Positions 42,003 to 50,222 of a DNA stretch of 64,000 nt are shown one piece after another. A model generated the notes under the pieces. That model saw only the letters and a program-made list of their open reading frames with translations. It was not told where the DNA came from and searched no databases. The stretch lies in NCBI RefSeq assembly GCF_033239625.1, contig NZ_BTCK01000009.1:83546-147545 (forward strand), written 5' to 3'. The position numbers and the translations under genes were made by a program. Source of the DNA: Paenibacillus_T sp033239625 (lineage in GTDB: Bacteria; Bacillota; Bacilli; Paenibacillales; Paenibacillaceae). Position 1 is the first letter of the stretch. Each line of letters opens with the position of its first letter.

Positions 42003-43757
42003 TCAGGAAATTACCCCGATCCCGGTCACATTCGATCCGCTCTTTTGGATGGCATAGTTCATGACCTGTCCATCATAGAATTCGATCGTGATCTTGATGG
42101 TTCCATCCAATACGGAATTGTTAAAGAAGTTGCTTTGGATACTGAACGTACCTTCGGTATAGTTCGCATTAAATTCGGAGCCAAACTGCATATACGGGAA
42201 CCAGGAATTCGGGCCGATTCTGTTGCCGGATGCATCATAGGCAGAAGCGCGTTTCACCTTGGAACCGTTGAAGGTTGCCGGAATTGTAATTCCGGATGTT
42301 GTCGTGCCTGTAGCGGTTTGAAATACCGGCGCTGCATATTTGATAATATATTGATGCCATGCGGCGCCTGCTGAGAATTGCAGCTCCAAATCCGCAATGA
42401 GGCCGTATGAACCCTTTGTGAATTTCTCGTTTATGAATTTTTTGGAAAGCGTAAGGGTTGCGGTTTTGGCATTATAGGAATAATCGCTTTTCTTCAATCC
42501 TGCGATGCCTTTAAAGGCATTCCCGTTAAGCGTAAGCGGAATCTGAATATCCCTTGCAGCCTTTTCTTTGATATAGATTTCGTTTAACCCTGTCGAATAG
42601 GAGGAACGTTGTCCCTGAACGGATGCTTTAATCGTTGACCCGATCAAATAATTCCAGTCATAAAGGGCAACCCGATCGAATGCAGGCGGCCAAATCATCG
42701 TACTGACTCTATATTTCGAAGCCATGGCATTCAAATATTCCAGATATTTCAGCTTTTCGCCAGACTGATTGGCTGCAGCGCCTTCATCGGAAGATAACCA
42801 GCCATATTCGCCGATGACAACCCCGATGCCTTTCGAAATAAAAGTGTTATTCAAGGTGTTGAAGAACAGATCCGTATTGGATCTCGGCGTTTGAGCGGAG
42901 TCTTTGTAAAGCTGTTCGTCAAAACCTGTAATGCCCAGATTGCCGCTATACACCCAGTCGCTGTAATAATGAACGGTAGCAATAATGTTCGGATCATTCA
43001 GGCCGGTGATAAAGTTGTAGGTTGCAAGGGTTTTATCCTCAGCACTATTTGTTTCATAAGTCGGAATAATAACCATTCTTGTTGCATTATTGCCACCCGA
43101 ACTGCGAATTACTTGATAGGCAGCTTGGTTGATCCTATTCAATTTTTCCTGCTTTGTGACGGTTCCGGTATCGCTTGCGAATTGCGGCTCATTTATGGTC
43201 TCGAAGGATACGGTATTGGGTTCGTCCTTGAAATATTCCGCAAGCTGCGTCCACAAATCCACATATCGCTTATATTCCTCGGATGCCGTATTTCCATCCC
43301 AGTCTTTAAGCCAGATCCAGGAATCGTGATGCAGATTGATCATGACATAAAATCCTGCGGAAACGGCCCAATCCACTACTTGTTTATATCTGGCCAGCCA
43401 TGCGGAATCGATGACGTAGTGTCCGTCGGCTCCCGTTGTATATCTGGTATAGGCGGTCATGGGGATGCGAATGCTATTGAAGCCTTTGGCCTTGGCTGCC
43501 GCAATCAACTCTTGCGTTACCTTCGGCTGCCCCCAGGAAGTCTCATCGGATAGCGAGATATCGTTTGAGTTGAAGCTATCAAAGGTATTAAATACGTTCA
43601 AGCCTTTGCCCATTGCTTCGACATAGGCCTGCGACGGCGATGCCGCTGCTGCCGATGCGGGCTTCGAACCGTCAAACCCAAATGCAGCCATCAAACATAT
43701 GGTCATCACAAATACCGTCACTCTTTTCATGAATTGTGTTCTCTGTGATCCTATCAT
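42003..43757 (-). CDS. Secreted GH5 endoglucanase 2 with CBM_X2 and CBM46-like modules
   Basis: 584 residues, exported (KRVTVFVMTICLMAAFGF, cleavage near ASAA). AGGAGG lies 8 bases before the ATG. The GH5 domain spans about 45-380 with HHD at 143-145, acid/base Glu190 in FETINEPQ and nucleophile Glu317 in VIGEYGW, all canonical. A CBM_X2 domain follows (EIYIKEKAARDIQIPLTLNG, about 390-475), then a CBM46-like domain (about 480-575). It resembles subfamily GH5_4 endoglucanases active on cellulose, lichenan or xyloglucan. It shares its domain order with glucanase 1 but lacks the Ig-like and FIMAH tail. A cre-like site lies 65 bp upstream. Confidence 0.9.
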   Translation of the reverse strand: MIGSQRTQFMKRVTVFVMTICLMAAFGFDGSKPASAAAASPSQAYVEAMGKGLNVFNTFDSFNSNDISLSDETSWGQPKVTQELIAAAKAKGFNSIRIPMTAYTRYTTGADGHYVIDSAWLARYKQVVDWAVSAGFYVMINLHHDSWIWLKDWDGNTASEEYKRYVDLWTQLAEYFKDEPNTVSFETINEPQFASDTGTVTKQEKLNRINQAAYQVIRSSGGNNATRMVIIPTYETNSAEDKTLATYNFITGLNDPNIIATVHYYSDWVYSGNLGITGFDEQLYKDSAQTPRSNTDLFFNTLNNTFISKGIGVVIGEYGWLSSDEGAAANQSGEKLKYLEYLNAMASKYRVSTMIWPPAFDRVALYDWNYLIGSTIKASVQGQRSSYSTGLNEIYIKEKAARDIQIPLTLNGNAFKGIAGLKKSDYSYNAKTATLTLSKKFINEKFTKGSYGLIADLELQFSAGAAWHQYIIKYAAPVFQTATGTTTSGITIPATFNGSKVKRASAYDASGNRIGPNSWFPYMQFGSEFNANYTEGTFSIQSNFFNNSVLDGTIKITIEFYDGQVMNYAIQKSGSNVTGIGVIS

Positions 43758-43820
43758 TAGAAATTCCTCCTGTCAGTGTCATATTGCTCTATCTCTCGAA
43801 TTGATATGAAGCGAGGCGAA

Positions 43821-43834
43821 AGAAAACGTTTTCG
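43821..43834. promoter_or_regulatory. cre-like CcpA site upstream of GH5 glucanase 2
   Basis: AGAAAACGTTTTCG contains the palindrome GAAAACGTTTTC and fits the cre consensus at 12 of 14 positions. It lies 64 bp upstream of the start codon, a distance suited to repression. LacI-family regulators other than CcpA also bind such sequences. Confidence 0.6.
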
Positions 43835-44003
43835 TAAATGGCTTTACGAACCTCAAGCTTACCCTATATCCCCTCCCCTAAAACTGAGATGATTTGTACC
43901 TGACTTCCATTCTGGATTATACAGGAAATGATAGAAGGTAACCTTCATTATCGAGTCAACTGAATAGCACAATAAAGACAACCTACTCTTGAGAAACTAA
44001 GAG

Positions 44004-44035
44004 GACAAGAACTTTGATACATTAATGACAAGAAC
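44004..44035 (+). repeat. GACAAGAAC element, copy f, at a pseudogene edge
   Basis: Two direct cores at 44004 and 44027, 23 bp apart (GGACAAGAACTTTGATAC and TGACAAGAACAACTTTAG). The reading frame of the oxidoreductase remnant stops resembling its family exactly here, so this element marks the breakpoint. Confidence 0.6.
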
Positions 44036-44043
44036 AACTTTAG

Positions 44044-44222
44044 AACATTTGCTGCTTCTTCAAAGGTTAGATTCTTTGATTTCAGCCAAATATCTTCCTC
44101 ATGAACAGCAATAAATTCGGATAATGTTCCGATTCGGTTTTGCGGGGTCTTCCGTAAACTTCATCATCGGGTTTAAAGGTACTAACCCGTTCGCCAACTT
44201 CAAAGATGAAAAAGCCACCCTT
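44044..44222 (-). pseudogene. Remnant of a zinc-type NADP-dependent oxidoreductase
   Basis: The minus strand reads FEVGERVSTFKPDDEVYGRP, then after a frameshift IGTLSEFIAVHEEDIWLKSK and NLTFEEAANV. This is the stretch before the cofactor domain in quinone oxidoreductase-like medium-chain dehydrogenases (GDEVYG, AEFIAV, KP.NLSFEEAA). Both the N-terminus and the Rossmann domain are gone; the right-hand limit coincides with repeat copy f. Confidence 0.7.
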
Positions 44223-44247
44223 GATCAGGATGGTTTGTCTATTGCTG

Positions 44248-44616
44248 TTACTTATTATTTTCGATTAGTCCGTAGTGAACGCCAAGCGGATCGATAATGT
44301 AAGCAAGCGCGAAGTCGCCAAAATCCATTTTCTCCTGTACGACTGTCGCCCCATTTTCGACCGCCTTGGCGATCGAGTCATCAATGGAATCCACTTGAAT
44401 CTGTAGACGCACACCTACCGGAAACTGGGACGGACCCTGCGCGATACCGCCGTCGATGCCCGGTTCAGTAGACGGTCCTGTCTTCGTAGGGTAATAGCCC
44501 CAGTTGGGCTGCCGCAACTCCCACCTGAACACGTCTGCGTAAAACTTCGATTGTTTCTCGGCATCCTGACTGCTGATTTAAGTATCGGGCTTAACTACAA
44601 TATGCGAAATCTCCAT
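44248..44616 (-). pseudogene. VOC (glyoxalase-like) protein with an early stop codon
   Basis: From ATG 44616 the frame reads MEISHIVVKPDT and then hits TAA at 44578-44580. The same frame resumes as ISSQDAEKQSKFYADVFRWE and continues for more than 100 residues of a VOC metalloenzyme-like domain (IQVDSIDDSIAKAVENGATV, then DPLGVHYGLIE) to 44248. No start with a good ribosome site follows the stop codon, so the gene is probably inactive, unless the stop is a sequence error. The reaction is unknown; the family includes glyoxalases and extradiol dioxygenases. Confidence 0.75.
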
Positions 44617-44629
44617 AGTTGCGCGCTTC

Positions 44630-46243
44630 TCATTCCTTCCTATTTTCCGCAAAATGATCTATCGCTGCCTGCTCAATAGCCAGCCCTTCCTTGTAACGCT
44701 CCATGAACAAGGCAAAGCCTCTCACATCTGCGCTGTCAGGATAAACCTCTTGTCCTTCTGCATCTTTGAACACTTTAGTGGTCAGGTAATCAACCAATCC
44801 CTCGTGCGGCTCCTTCATAACCATATAGGATGCCAGAACGGCCATTCCCCATGCACCGCCCTCTCCAGCCGTAGACATAACGGATACAGGGATATTCAGT
44901 GCTGCGGCACACATTTTTTGACCGACTATCGGCGTTTTGAACAATCCCCCATGCGCCAGAATGCGGTCAATCGTCACCTGTTCCTTCTGTGTCAAAATAT
45001 CCATCCCGAGTCTTAGTGCAGCAAACGCGGTAAACAGATGAACTCTCATAAAGTTAGCTAGGTTGAAGCGGCTTTCTGGAGAACGAACGAACAGAGGGCG
45101 ACCTTGTGCAAACCCGGTAATGTTCTCGCCTGAATAGTATCCGTAGCTCAGTAAGCCACCGCCATCAGCGTCTGCTTCCAGCGCTTTGTTGAACAGGACG
45201 CTGAATAACTGATTCATATCGGGCTTCAGTCCCATAGCCACATAGAACTCTCGGAACAAGCCGATCCATGCATTAATATCGCTCGAACAGTTGTTAGCCA
45301 GAACCATACCGACAGGACTGCCATCCGGTGTAGTCACGATGTCAATCTCAGGGTGCACCGTGGTTAAATCCTTCTCCAATACAAACATGGCAAAAATCGA
45401 TGTGCCCACAGAAATGTTGCCGGTACGCTTTTTAACGCTATTCGTAGCAACCATGCCTGTTCCAGCATCGCCTTCTGGAGGACAAAACGGAATACCTGCT
45501 TGCAGGCTGCTTGATGGATCTAATAAAAGGGCTCCGGCTTCACTGAGATATCCAGCATGTTCACCTGCAGAATAAACCTTGGGCAAAATATCTGTAAGAC
45601 TCCATGGGTAGCTTTTATCGGCAATTAACTCGGAAAACCGCTTCACCATACTTTCATTATATTGCTTTGTAAATTCATCGATTGGGAACATACCAGAGGC
45701 ATCCCCCACTCCAAGTGCCTTGCTCCCAGTCAACAGCCAATGCATATAACCCGACAACGTCGTCATATAATTTATGTTTCGGACATGCTCTTCATCGTTC
45801 AAAATCGCTTGATACAAATGTGCGATGCTCCAACGTTGAGGGATTTTAAACTGAAATTTCTCGGTTAGTTCAGATGCAGCTGCACCTGTAGTGGCATTGC
45901 GCCATGTACGGAACGGGACCAGCAGCTCCCCTGCTTGATTTAGTGCAATATAGCCCTGCATCATGGCAGAACAACCTATTGAACCGATGTTTTGCAGAGT
46001 TACGCCGTAACGTTTCTCGACCTCTTGTTTTAATTGTCGATAGGTTTCCTGCAACCCACTAATAATATTATTGAGAGTGTAGGTCCAATAACCGTCGATC
46101 AATTGGTTTTCCCACTCATAGCTGCTAGAACCGATAGTTTGAAAATTGTAATCCATCAGTACAGCCTTGATTCGTGTTGATCCAAATTCGATGCCAAGCG
46201 AGGTGTTGCCCTCGACTACCGCCTTTTTAATATTTAGATCCAT
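44630..46243 (-). CDS. FGGY-family carbohydrate kinase, probably a pentulose kinase of the xylose regulon
   Basis: 537 residues. The N-terminal actin-like ATP fold is marked by SLGIEFGSTRIKAVLMD and IGSIGCSAMMQGYIAL; the C-terminal half has GDAGTGMVATNSV, NISVGTSIFAMFV, RILAHGGLFKTPIVG and STAGEGGAWGMAVLA, the ATP-binding signature area of FGGY kinases. It is somewhat longer than classical XylB and resembles a Bacillota group annotated variously as xylulokinase or ribulokinase. AAGGAG lies 10 bases before the ATG. A full XylR operator sits 49 bp upstream, so expression should respond to xylose and D-xylulose is a plausible substrate. No isomerase or transporter accompanies it. Confidence 0.8.
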   Translation of the reverse strand: MDLNIKKAVVEGNTSLGIEFGSTRIKAVLMDYNFQTIGSSSYEWENQLIDGYWTYTLNNIISGLQETYRQLKQEVEKRYGVTLQNIGSIGCSAMMQGYIALNQAGELLVPFRTWRNATTGAAASELTEKFQFKIPQRWSIAHLYQAILNDEEHVRNINYMTTLSGYMHWLLTGSKALGVGDASGMFPIDEFTKQYNESMVKRFSELIADKSYPWSLTDILPKVYSAGEHAGYLSEAGALLLDPSSSLQAGIPFCPPEGDAGTGMVATNSVKKRTGNISVGTSIFAMFVLEKDLTTVHPEIDIVTTPDGSPVGMVLANNCSSDINAWIGLFREFYVAMGLKPDMNQLFSVLFNKALEADADGGGLLSYGYYSGENITGFAQGRPLFVRSPESRFNLANFMRVHLFTAFAALRLGMDILTQKEQVTIDRILAHGGLFKTPIVGQKMCAAALNIPVSVMSTAGEGGAWGMAVLASYMVMKEPHEGLVDYLTTKVFKDAEGQEVYPDSADVRGFALFMERYKEGLAIEQAAIDHFAENRKE

Positions 46244-46291
46244 AATGGGCTGCTCCTTCCTACAATTAACATAAGAATAGCATTCATAAAC

Positions 46292-46316
46292 TTAGTTTGT
46301 CTATTAAACAAACTAA
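46292..46316. promoter_or_regulatory. XylR operator (xylO) upstream of the FGGY kinase
   Basis: TTAGTTTGT-N7-ACAAACTAA, a perfect 9-7-9 inverted repeat matching the XylR operator of Bacillus and relatives in both half-sites and spacing. The palindrome extends to AAACTTAGTTTGT/ACAAACTAAGTTT (46288-46320). It is 49 bp upstream of the kinase start codon, where a repressor would block transcription. A plus-strand T run follows, so it could also act as a terminator, but no plus gene precedes it. Confidence 0.85.
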
Positions 46317-46405
46317 GTTTTTTTGTGGTTATATGGGTGTTGATAACCCAAAAAAGCCCGCAGCTTGAGTTATCAAGCAACGGACTCTTTTTATCCTGTA
46401 TTAAC

Positions 46406-46543
46406 TTAGTATTCGTATTCGTAAATGTCTCTGCCCGTCGACTCATCTTTCTGATACCCTTCCTCACCGATCGTAAAGTCCCCATTACGAACAAACGGCT
46501 GCCCGCGGGTGCTTCCGGCAGGCAGCCATTCAACTACATGTAT
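46406..46543 (-). pseudogene. Orphan C-terminal fragment in frame after the solute-binding gene
   Basis: Directly after the TAA of the receptor gene (46544), the same frame stays open for 45 codons: IHVVEWLPAGSTRGQPFVRN, then GDFTIGEEGYQKDESTGRDI, then YEYEY and a stop at 46406. The composition looks like real protein and unlike a receptor tail; I cannot name its family. It is probably the 3' end of a lost gene joined here by deletion. Confidence 0.4.
46497..46527 (-). terminator. Possible terminator of the solute-binding gene
   Basis: GGCTGCC and GGCAGCC form a 7-bp stem, strengthened by inner GC pairs, followed on the minus strand by GTTTGTTCG. It lies 17 bp after the stop at 46544; the weak tail lowers confidence. 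Confidence 0.45.
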
Positions 46544-47557
46544 TTACTTGCCTGGCAAGAATTCCTTCGTAAAGACGCTGCTAATATCTTCCTTCTTCTT
46601 CAGCACTCCCACATCCAGCAGTTGCTGCTGCAGTTCCGACCAGCGCGCTTCGCTCATCGTTCCCGTCCCGTCCGTTGCGGCATCGCCGCCGAACGCGAAG
46701 TCCATCTCCTTCTCCGCGCTGAATTTCATCATATCGAGGCTCATGTCCGGGTTCTGCTTCTGAATGGCCGGATTGATTTCGTCGGAGTGGTCTTTGTAGT
46801 AGTCCCAACCCTTCACGGTCGCTGTCATGAATGCCTTCACTTCGTCCGGATGTTTCTTAATCATGTCTTCCGTCGTAAAGTAGACGCCGGCATAAATATT
46901 GTAGCCGGAGTCGGCGTTCAGCAGCGTCTCGAACTCGACGCCTTGCTGCTGCAGCGTGTACGTTTCCGAGGTGATGTAGCCCTGCGTGACCGCCTGCGGA
47001 TCGTTGACGAAATTGACAAGCGACCCGGTATATTTCATTTCCTGCGCGTCGCTCAGTTTATATTTGTTTTTCATAAAGAGCCAGAAGCTTGCGGTCGAGG
47101 CGACATATACCTTGTGCCCGTTCAGGTCGCCGAAGCCGTCGATGCCGGAATTTTTGTGATAGAAGAGCGCCTGCGGGCTTTTTTGGAAAGCCGTTCCGAT
47201 CGCCACGATCGGAATGCCCTCCTGCCTCGCGACCAATATGTCGTCGGCGTTCGCCATGCCGAACTCCGCTTTGCCGGAAGCGACGATTTGGGTGGCGGAA
47301 ACCGAAGGACCGCCGGGCATGAGCGTGATGTCCAGACCGCCGTCCTTGTAAAAGCCTTTCTCCTGCGCAGCGAAATTCCCGCCGTGCTCCGGCTCCGCGA
47401 ACCAGTTCAACACGAGCGTCGCTTTGACCGGTTCCTTCGTTCCTGAGCCAGACGAATCGCTAGTTTTGCTGTCCGAGCCGCATGCTGACATCAGACCGAC
47501 AGATAAAGCCATAATCGCGGTTAAAGCGGCGCCTCTCTTCGCATTCACAGTTTTCAT
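46544..47557 (-). CDS. ABC transporter substrate-binding lipoprotein, NMT1/THI5-like (purine cluster)
   Basis: About 337 residues. The ATG at 47557 is 9 bases after GGAGGGG; two earlier starts are closer or lack a site. Lipoprotein signal: AALTAIMALSVGLMSAC. It has the NMT1/THI5 layout (LNWFAEPEHGGNFAAQEKGF, MPGGPSVSATQIVASGKAEF, GTAFQKSPQALFYHKNSGID), as in the pyrimidine receptor at 31.7 kb, but is only distantly similar to it. It lies just downstream of the Rieske oxygenase gene. No permease or ATPase is next to it; it may use components elsewhere. A purine, allantoin-like or methylated purine ligand is inferred from position only. Confidence 0.82.
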   Translation of the reverse strand: MKTVNAKRGAALTAIMALSVGLMSACGSDSKTSDSSGSGTKEPVKATLVLNWFAEPEHGGNFAAQEKGFYKDGGLDITLMPGGPSVSATQIVASGKAEFGMANADDILVARQEGIPIVAIGTAFQKSPQALFYHKNSGIDGFGDLNGHKVYVASTASFWLFMKNKYKLSDAQEMKYTGSLVNFVNDPQAVTQGYITSETYTLQQQGVEFETLLNADSGYNIYAGVYFTTEDMIKKHPDEVKAFMTATVKGWDYYKDHSDEINPAIQKQNPDMSLDMMKFSAEKEMDFAFGGDAATDGTGTMSEARWSELQQQLLDVGVLKKKEDISSVFTKEFLPGK

Positions 47558-47622
47558 GGTCATGGTCCCCTCCATCAAGCTTCTATATTTTTGTTTGTCC
47601 TTCTAGGCTCATCATAGAGTCG

Positions 47623-47652
47623 ATGTCATATAAAGGTCAATATTCATGACAT
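47623..47652. promoter_or_regulatory. Inverted repeat upstream of the receptor gene
   Basis: ATGTCAT (47623-47629) and ATGACAT (47646-47652) face each other 16 bases apart, about 65-95 bp upstream of the receptor start. This could be an operator in the 227-bp gap before the Rieske gene; no regulator is named. Confidence 0.35.
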
Positions 47653-47784
47653 AATGTTTGTAATTCTGCACAATATTCGGAGGGGTGATTGTCAATTGCA
47701 CCTTTTATTGCGAGATATATTACATATAACTACTTCGGATTCGTTTTATTTAACGTATATATGACATGGTTAAGCGAGGAATGA

Positions 47785-48774
47785 TTAGACAGTCCCTACC
47801 GTAACCCCGAGTTCTTTCAGCCAGCGTCGGTACGCGACCGAGAAGATATCGACCCGGTGATTCAGCTCTGCCTGCAGATCGAGCGGCAGCAGCTCGGGTT
47901 TCTGCGACTCGATAACCTGCGCATCCTGATCGAAGACGATATCCTGGAAGCGGATGAAATTCGCGTCGTCCACATCGAACCCGTAATTGCGCGAGACCAT
48001 CATGAACACGAGGCATTCGTCCTCCGCTACCGGAGCGACAGTAAGCAGAATCCACAAGGTTTGGCCGTTGCCTGGGTCGGTCTTTGAGAGCCTCGCGGAA
48101 AGCGGACGGAACACTTCCTTGCGATATACATACGTCGTCCCTTCTTTCTTATCCGAGCCCGAATGTGCGACCGGCTGGAAAATCGGAATGTTTTCGATAT
48201 AAATCCGATTCTTCTCCTTGATGACTTGAATGTCCGGAAGCTCGGCATAGTCAGGATGGCCAAGTAAATCCTGATGGACGAACATGAGATGCGCAAAATC
48301 GGTGAAGTTCTCGATAACCCGCGTTCCTGCCGCCTTCACCTTATACGGTCCGCAGGGCAGCGGACGGAAGGCGGAATCGGCGAATTCTTCGAAATGAGGA
48401 ACGCCGCCTGCCGGTTCGCCGAGACAGACCCAGACAAACCCGTACTTCTCCTCGCAGGCGTAAGCTGTCGTCTTCGCTCGCGGCGGAATCCGCTCTCCGG
48501 CCGGCTGGGCCGGAATGCAGACGCATTGCCCTCCGCCGTCGTACCGCCAGCCATGATAGGGGCAGACGATTTCGTCTCCCTTCACCCAGCCCCTGGACAG
48601 CATCGCGCCGCGATGGATGCATAGGTCGCGCAGCGCCTGTACGCCGCGGCTGTTCCGGAAAAGCACCACCCTCTCGCCAAGCAGCGTAACGCCGATCGGC
48701 TTCTCCTTCAGCTCGGAGGACAAATATACGGCATGCCAATCGTTCTCCAGTACGGGATCGAGCAGTCTTTCCAT
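47785..48774 (-). CDS. Rieske non-haem iron oxygenase, large subunit type
   Basis: 329 residues from the ATG at 48774. The Rieske 2Fe-2S site is complete: C-x-H-x16-C-x2-H with Cys52, His54, Cys71, His74 (CIHRGAML, CPYHGWRYDG). The mononuclear iron site follows in ENFTDFAHLMFVHQDLLG (His162, His167) with a later Asp in FDQDAQVIE. Length and layout match one-component-type demethylases and hydroxylases (vanillate demethylase, PobA). Such enzymes need a separate reductase, and none is seen in the window. It is the last gene of the purine operon, 33 bp after an amidohydrolase. N-demethylation or hydroxylation of a purine-like compound is an attractive guess, without proof. Confidence 0.85.
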   Translation of the reverse strand: MERLLDPVLENDWHAVYLSSELKEKPIGVTLLGERVVLFRNSRGVQALRDLCIHRGAMLSRGWVKGDEIVCPYHGWRYDGGGQCVCIPAQPAGERIPPRAKTTAYACEEKYGFVWVCLGEPAGGVPHFEEFADSAFRPLPCGPYKVKAAGTRVIENFTDFAHLMFVHQDLLGHPDYAELPDIQVIKEKNRIYIENIPIFQPVAHSGSDKKEGTTYVYRKEVFRPLSARLSKTDPGNGQTLWILLTVAPVAEDECLVFMMVSRNYGFDVDDANFIRFQDIVFDQDAQVIESQKPELLPLDLQAELNHRVDIFSVAYRRWLKELGVTVGTV

Positions 48775-48807
48775 AAGCAAAGCACCGTCCTTCAATGGGA
48801 TATGTAA

Positions 48808-50196
48808 TTATTGAATGGAATTGAACACCGGATAGCGCGCCGCCAGCTTCGCGCGCAGCGCGTCGACGCGCGCCTGAGCGCGGCGCAGAAGCTCTCGTTC
48901 GTCTACGAGGACGCACCGTCGTTCTTCGACGACAATGCGACCGCCGACCATAACGAGCTCTACGTCGTTGCCGTTTGCGTTATAGACAAGGGCGGAGGAA
49001 GCTCGGTGAACCGGACTGATATGCGGTTTCAGCAGATCGACAACGACGAGGTCGGCCTTCTTGCCGGGCTCGAGACTGCCGAGATCGGCTTCGCGGCGCA
49101 TCGCCTTCGCGCCGCCGTTCGTCGCCATCCGCAGCACTTCCATCGGCGGCAGCAGCGTCGCGTCCATCGCATCGACTTTATGAAGGCAAGCCGTAAACTT
49201 CAACATTTCGAGATTGTCCTGGCAATTGTTGCTTCCGGGCCCGTCCGTGCCGAGCGCTACGTTGATGCCCATCCGCCGCATCTCCGGCACGCGCGCGACG
49301 CCGGAGGCGAGATACATGTTCGATACCGGACAATGCACGACCGAGGCCCGCCGGGCGCGGATCGTCTCCAGCTCGCCGTCGTCCAGCCATATGCCGTGCA
49401 CGACCTGCGTACGTTCGCCCAGCAGTCCGACCGCGTTCAACAGCTCGAGATTGCGCAGTCCGAAACGTTCCAGCGTGTTGTCGATCTGGCCGCTCGTCTC
49501 CGCGACATGCACATGAGCGATAAGACTTCGTTCCTCTGCGTAGCGGGCGGCGCGTTCTAGAAATTCGTGCGAACAGCCGTACAAATTGAGCGGGCCGAGC
49601 GCGATGCTCACCCGTCCCGATGCTGCGCCTTCCCAATCGTCCAGCAGGTTGTCCGTCGCTGCGAATACCTGCTCTGCCGATTCGCGCAGCCGGTGCTCGC
49701 CGGACAGGTCAGCACCGCCTCGGGCGAGATGGCCTCGTATGCCGGAGTCGACGAACGCACGCAGCACGCCGGATGTATTGTCAGGGGAAGTATGGATGTA
49801 ATGATGGTCCATCACGTAGGTCGCGCCGGACTTCAAATTTTCGACGCAGCCGATGAGGCCCGCCAAGTAGAAATCTTCCGGCTCCATGACGAGGCTGAGG
49901 GGCCAGATGATTTCGCGCAGCCAGTCCGCAAGCGGCAAATGGTCGGACACGCCGCGCATATAGGTTTGGAACAAATGGGTGTGGGCATTGACGAGTCCCG
50001 GAATGACGACTTTCCCTTCCGCATCGTAGACGTATGAACAGGTGTCGCGAAGCCGATGGAGCCGTTCGTCGTCCCGGCTCCACAGGCCCACCTCCTTGAT
50101 TTCGTCTCCTGATACGTACACGTAACCAGGCTTGAGCACGCTGCCTGCCGCGTCCATCGGCAGTACCGTTCCGTTATAAATCAGTTTCTCGGTCAC
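48808..50196 (-). CDS. Amidohydrolase-family deaminase (TRZ/ATZ group)
   Basis: About 462 residues. The GTG at 50196 has AAGGAGG 7 bases upstream; two upstream starts lack proper spacing. Metal-binding and catalytic marks: PGLVNAHTHLFQTYMRG, HVHVAETSGQ, VVHGIWLDDGEL, HCPVSNMYLASG and ALGTDGPGSNNCQDN. This pattern fits 8-oxoguanine/hydroxyatrazine-type deaminases, which act on amino groups of purines or triazines in the cytosol. Within a purine operon, deamination of guanine, isoguanine or 8-oxoguanine is likely; the exact substrate is open. Confidence 0.82.
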   Translation of the reverse strand: MTEKLIYNGTVLPMDAAGSVLKPGYVYVSGDEIKEVGLWSRDDERLHRLRDTCSYVYDAEGKVVIPGLVNAHTHLFQTYMRGVSDHLPLADWLREIIWPLSLVMEPEDFYLAGLIGCVENLKSGATYVMDHHYIHTSPDNTSGVLRAFVDSGIRGHLARGGADLSGEHRLRESAEQVFAATDNLLDDWEGAASGRVSIALGPLNLYGCSHEFLERAARYAEERSLIAHVHVAETSGQIDNTLERFGLRNLELLNAVGLLGERTQVVHGIWLDDGELETIRARRASVVHCPVSNMYLASGVARVPEMRRMGINVALGTDGPGSNNCQDNLEMLKFTACLHKVDAMDATLLPPMEVLRMATNGGAKAMRREADLGSLEPGKKADLVVVDLLKPHISPVHRASSALVYNANGNDVELVMVGGRIVVEERRCVLVDERELLRRAQARVDALRAKLAARYPVFNSIQ

Positions 50197-50222
50197 TCTC
50201 ATCCCTCCTTGGCGATCGGCGT

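Noticed and set aside
46288..46323. Terminator on the plus strand at the XylR palindrome
   Set aside because: It does have a T run, but no plus-strand gene ends there and the half-sites and spacing match xylO exactly, so an operator is the better reading.
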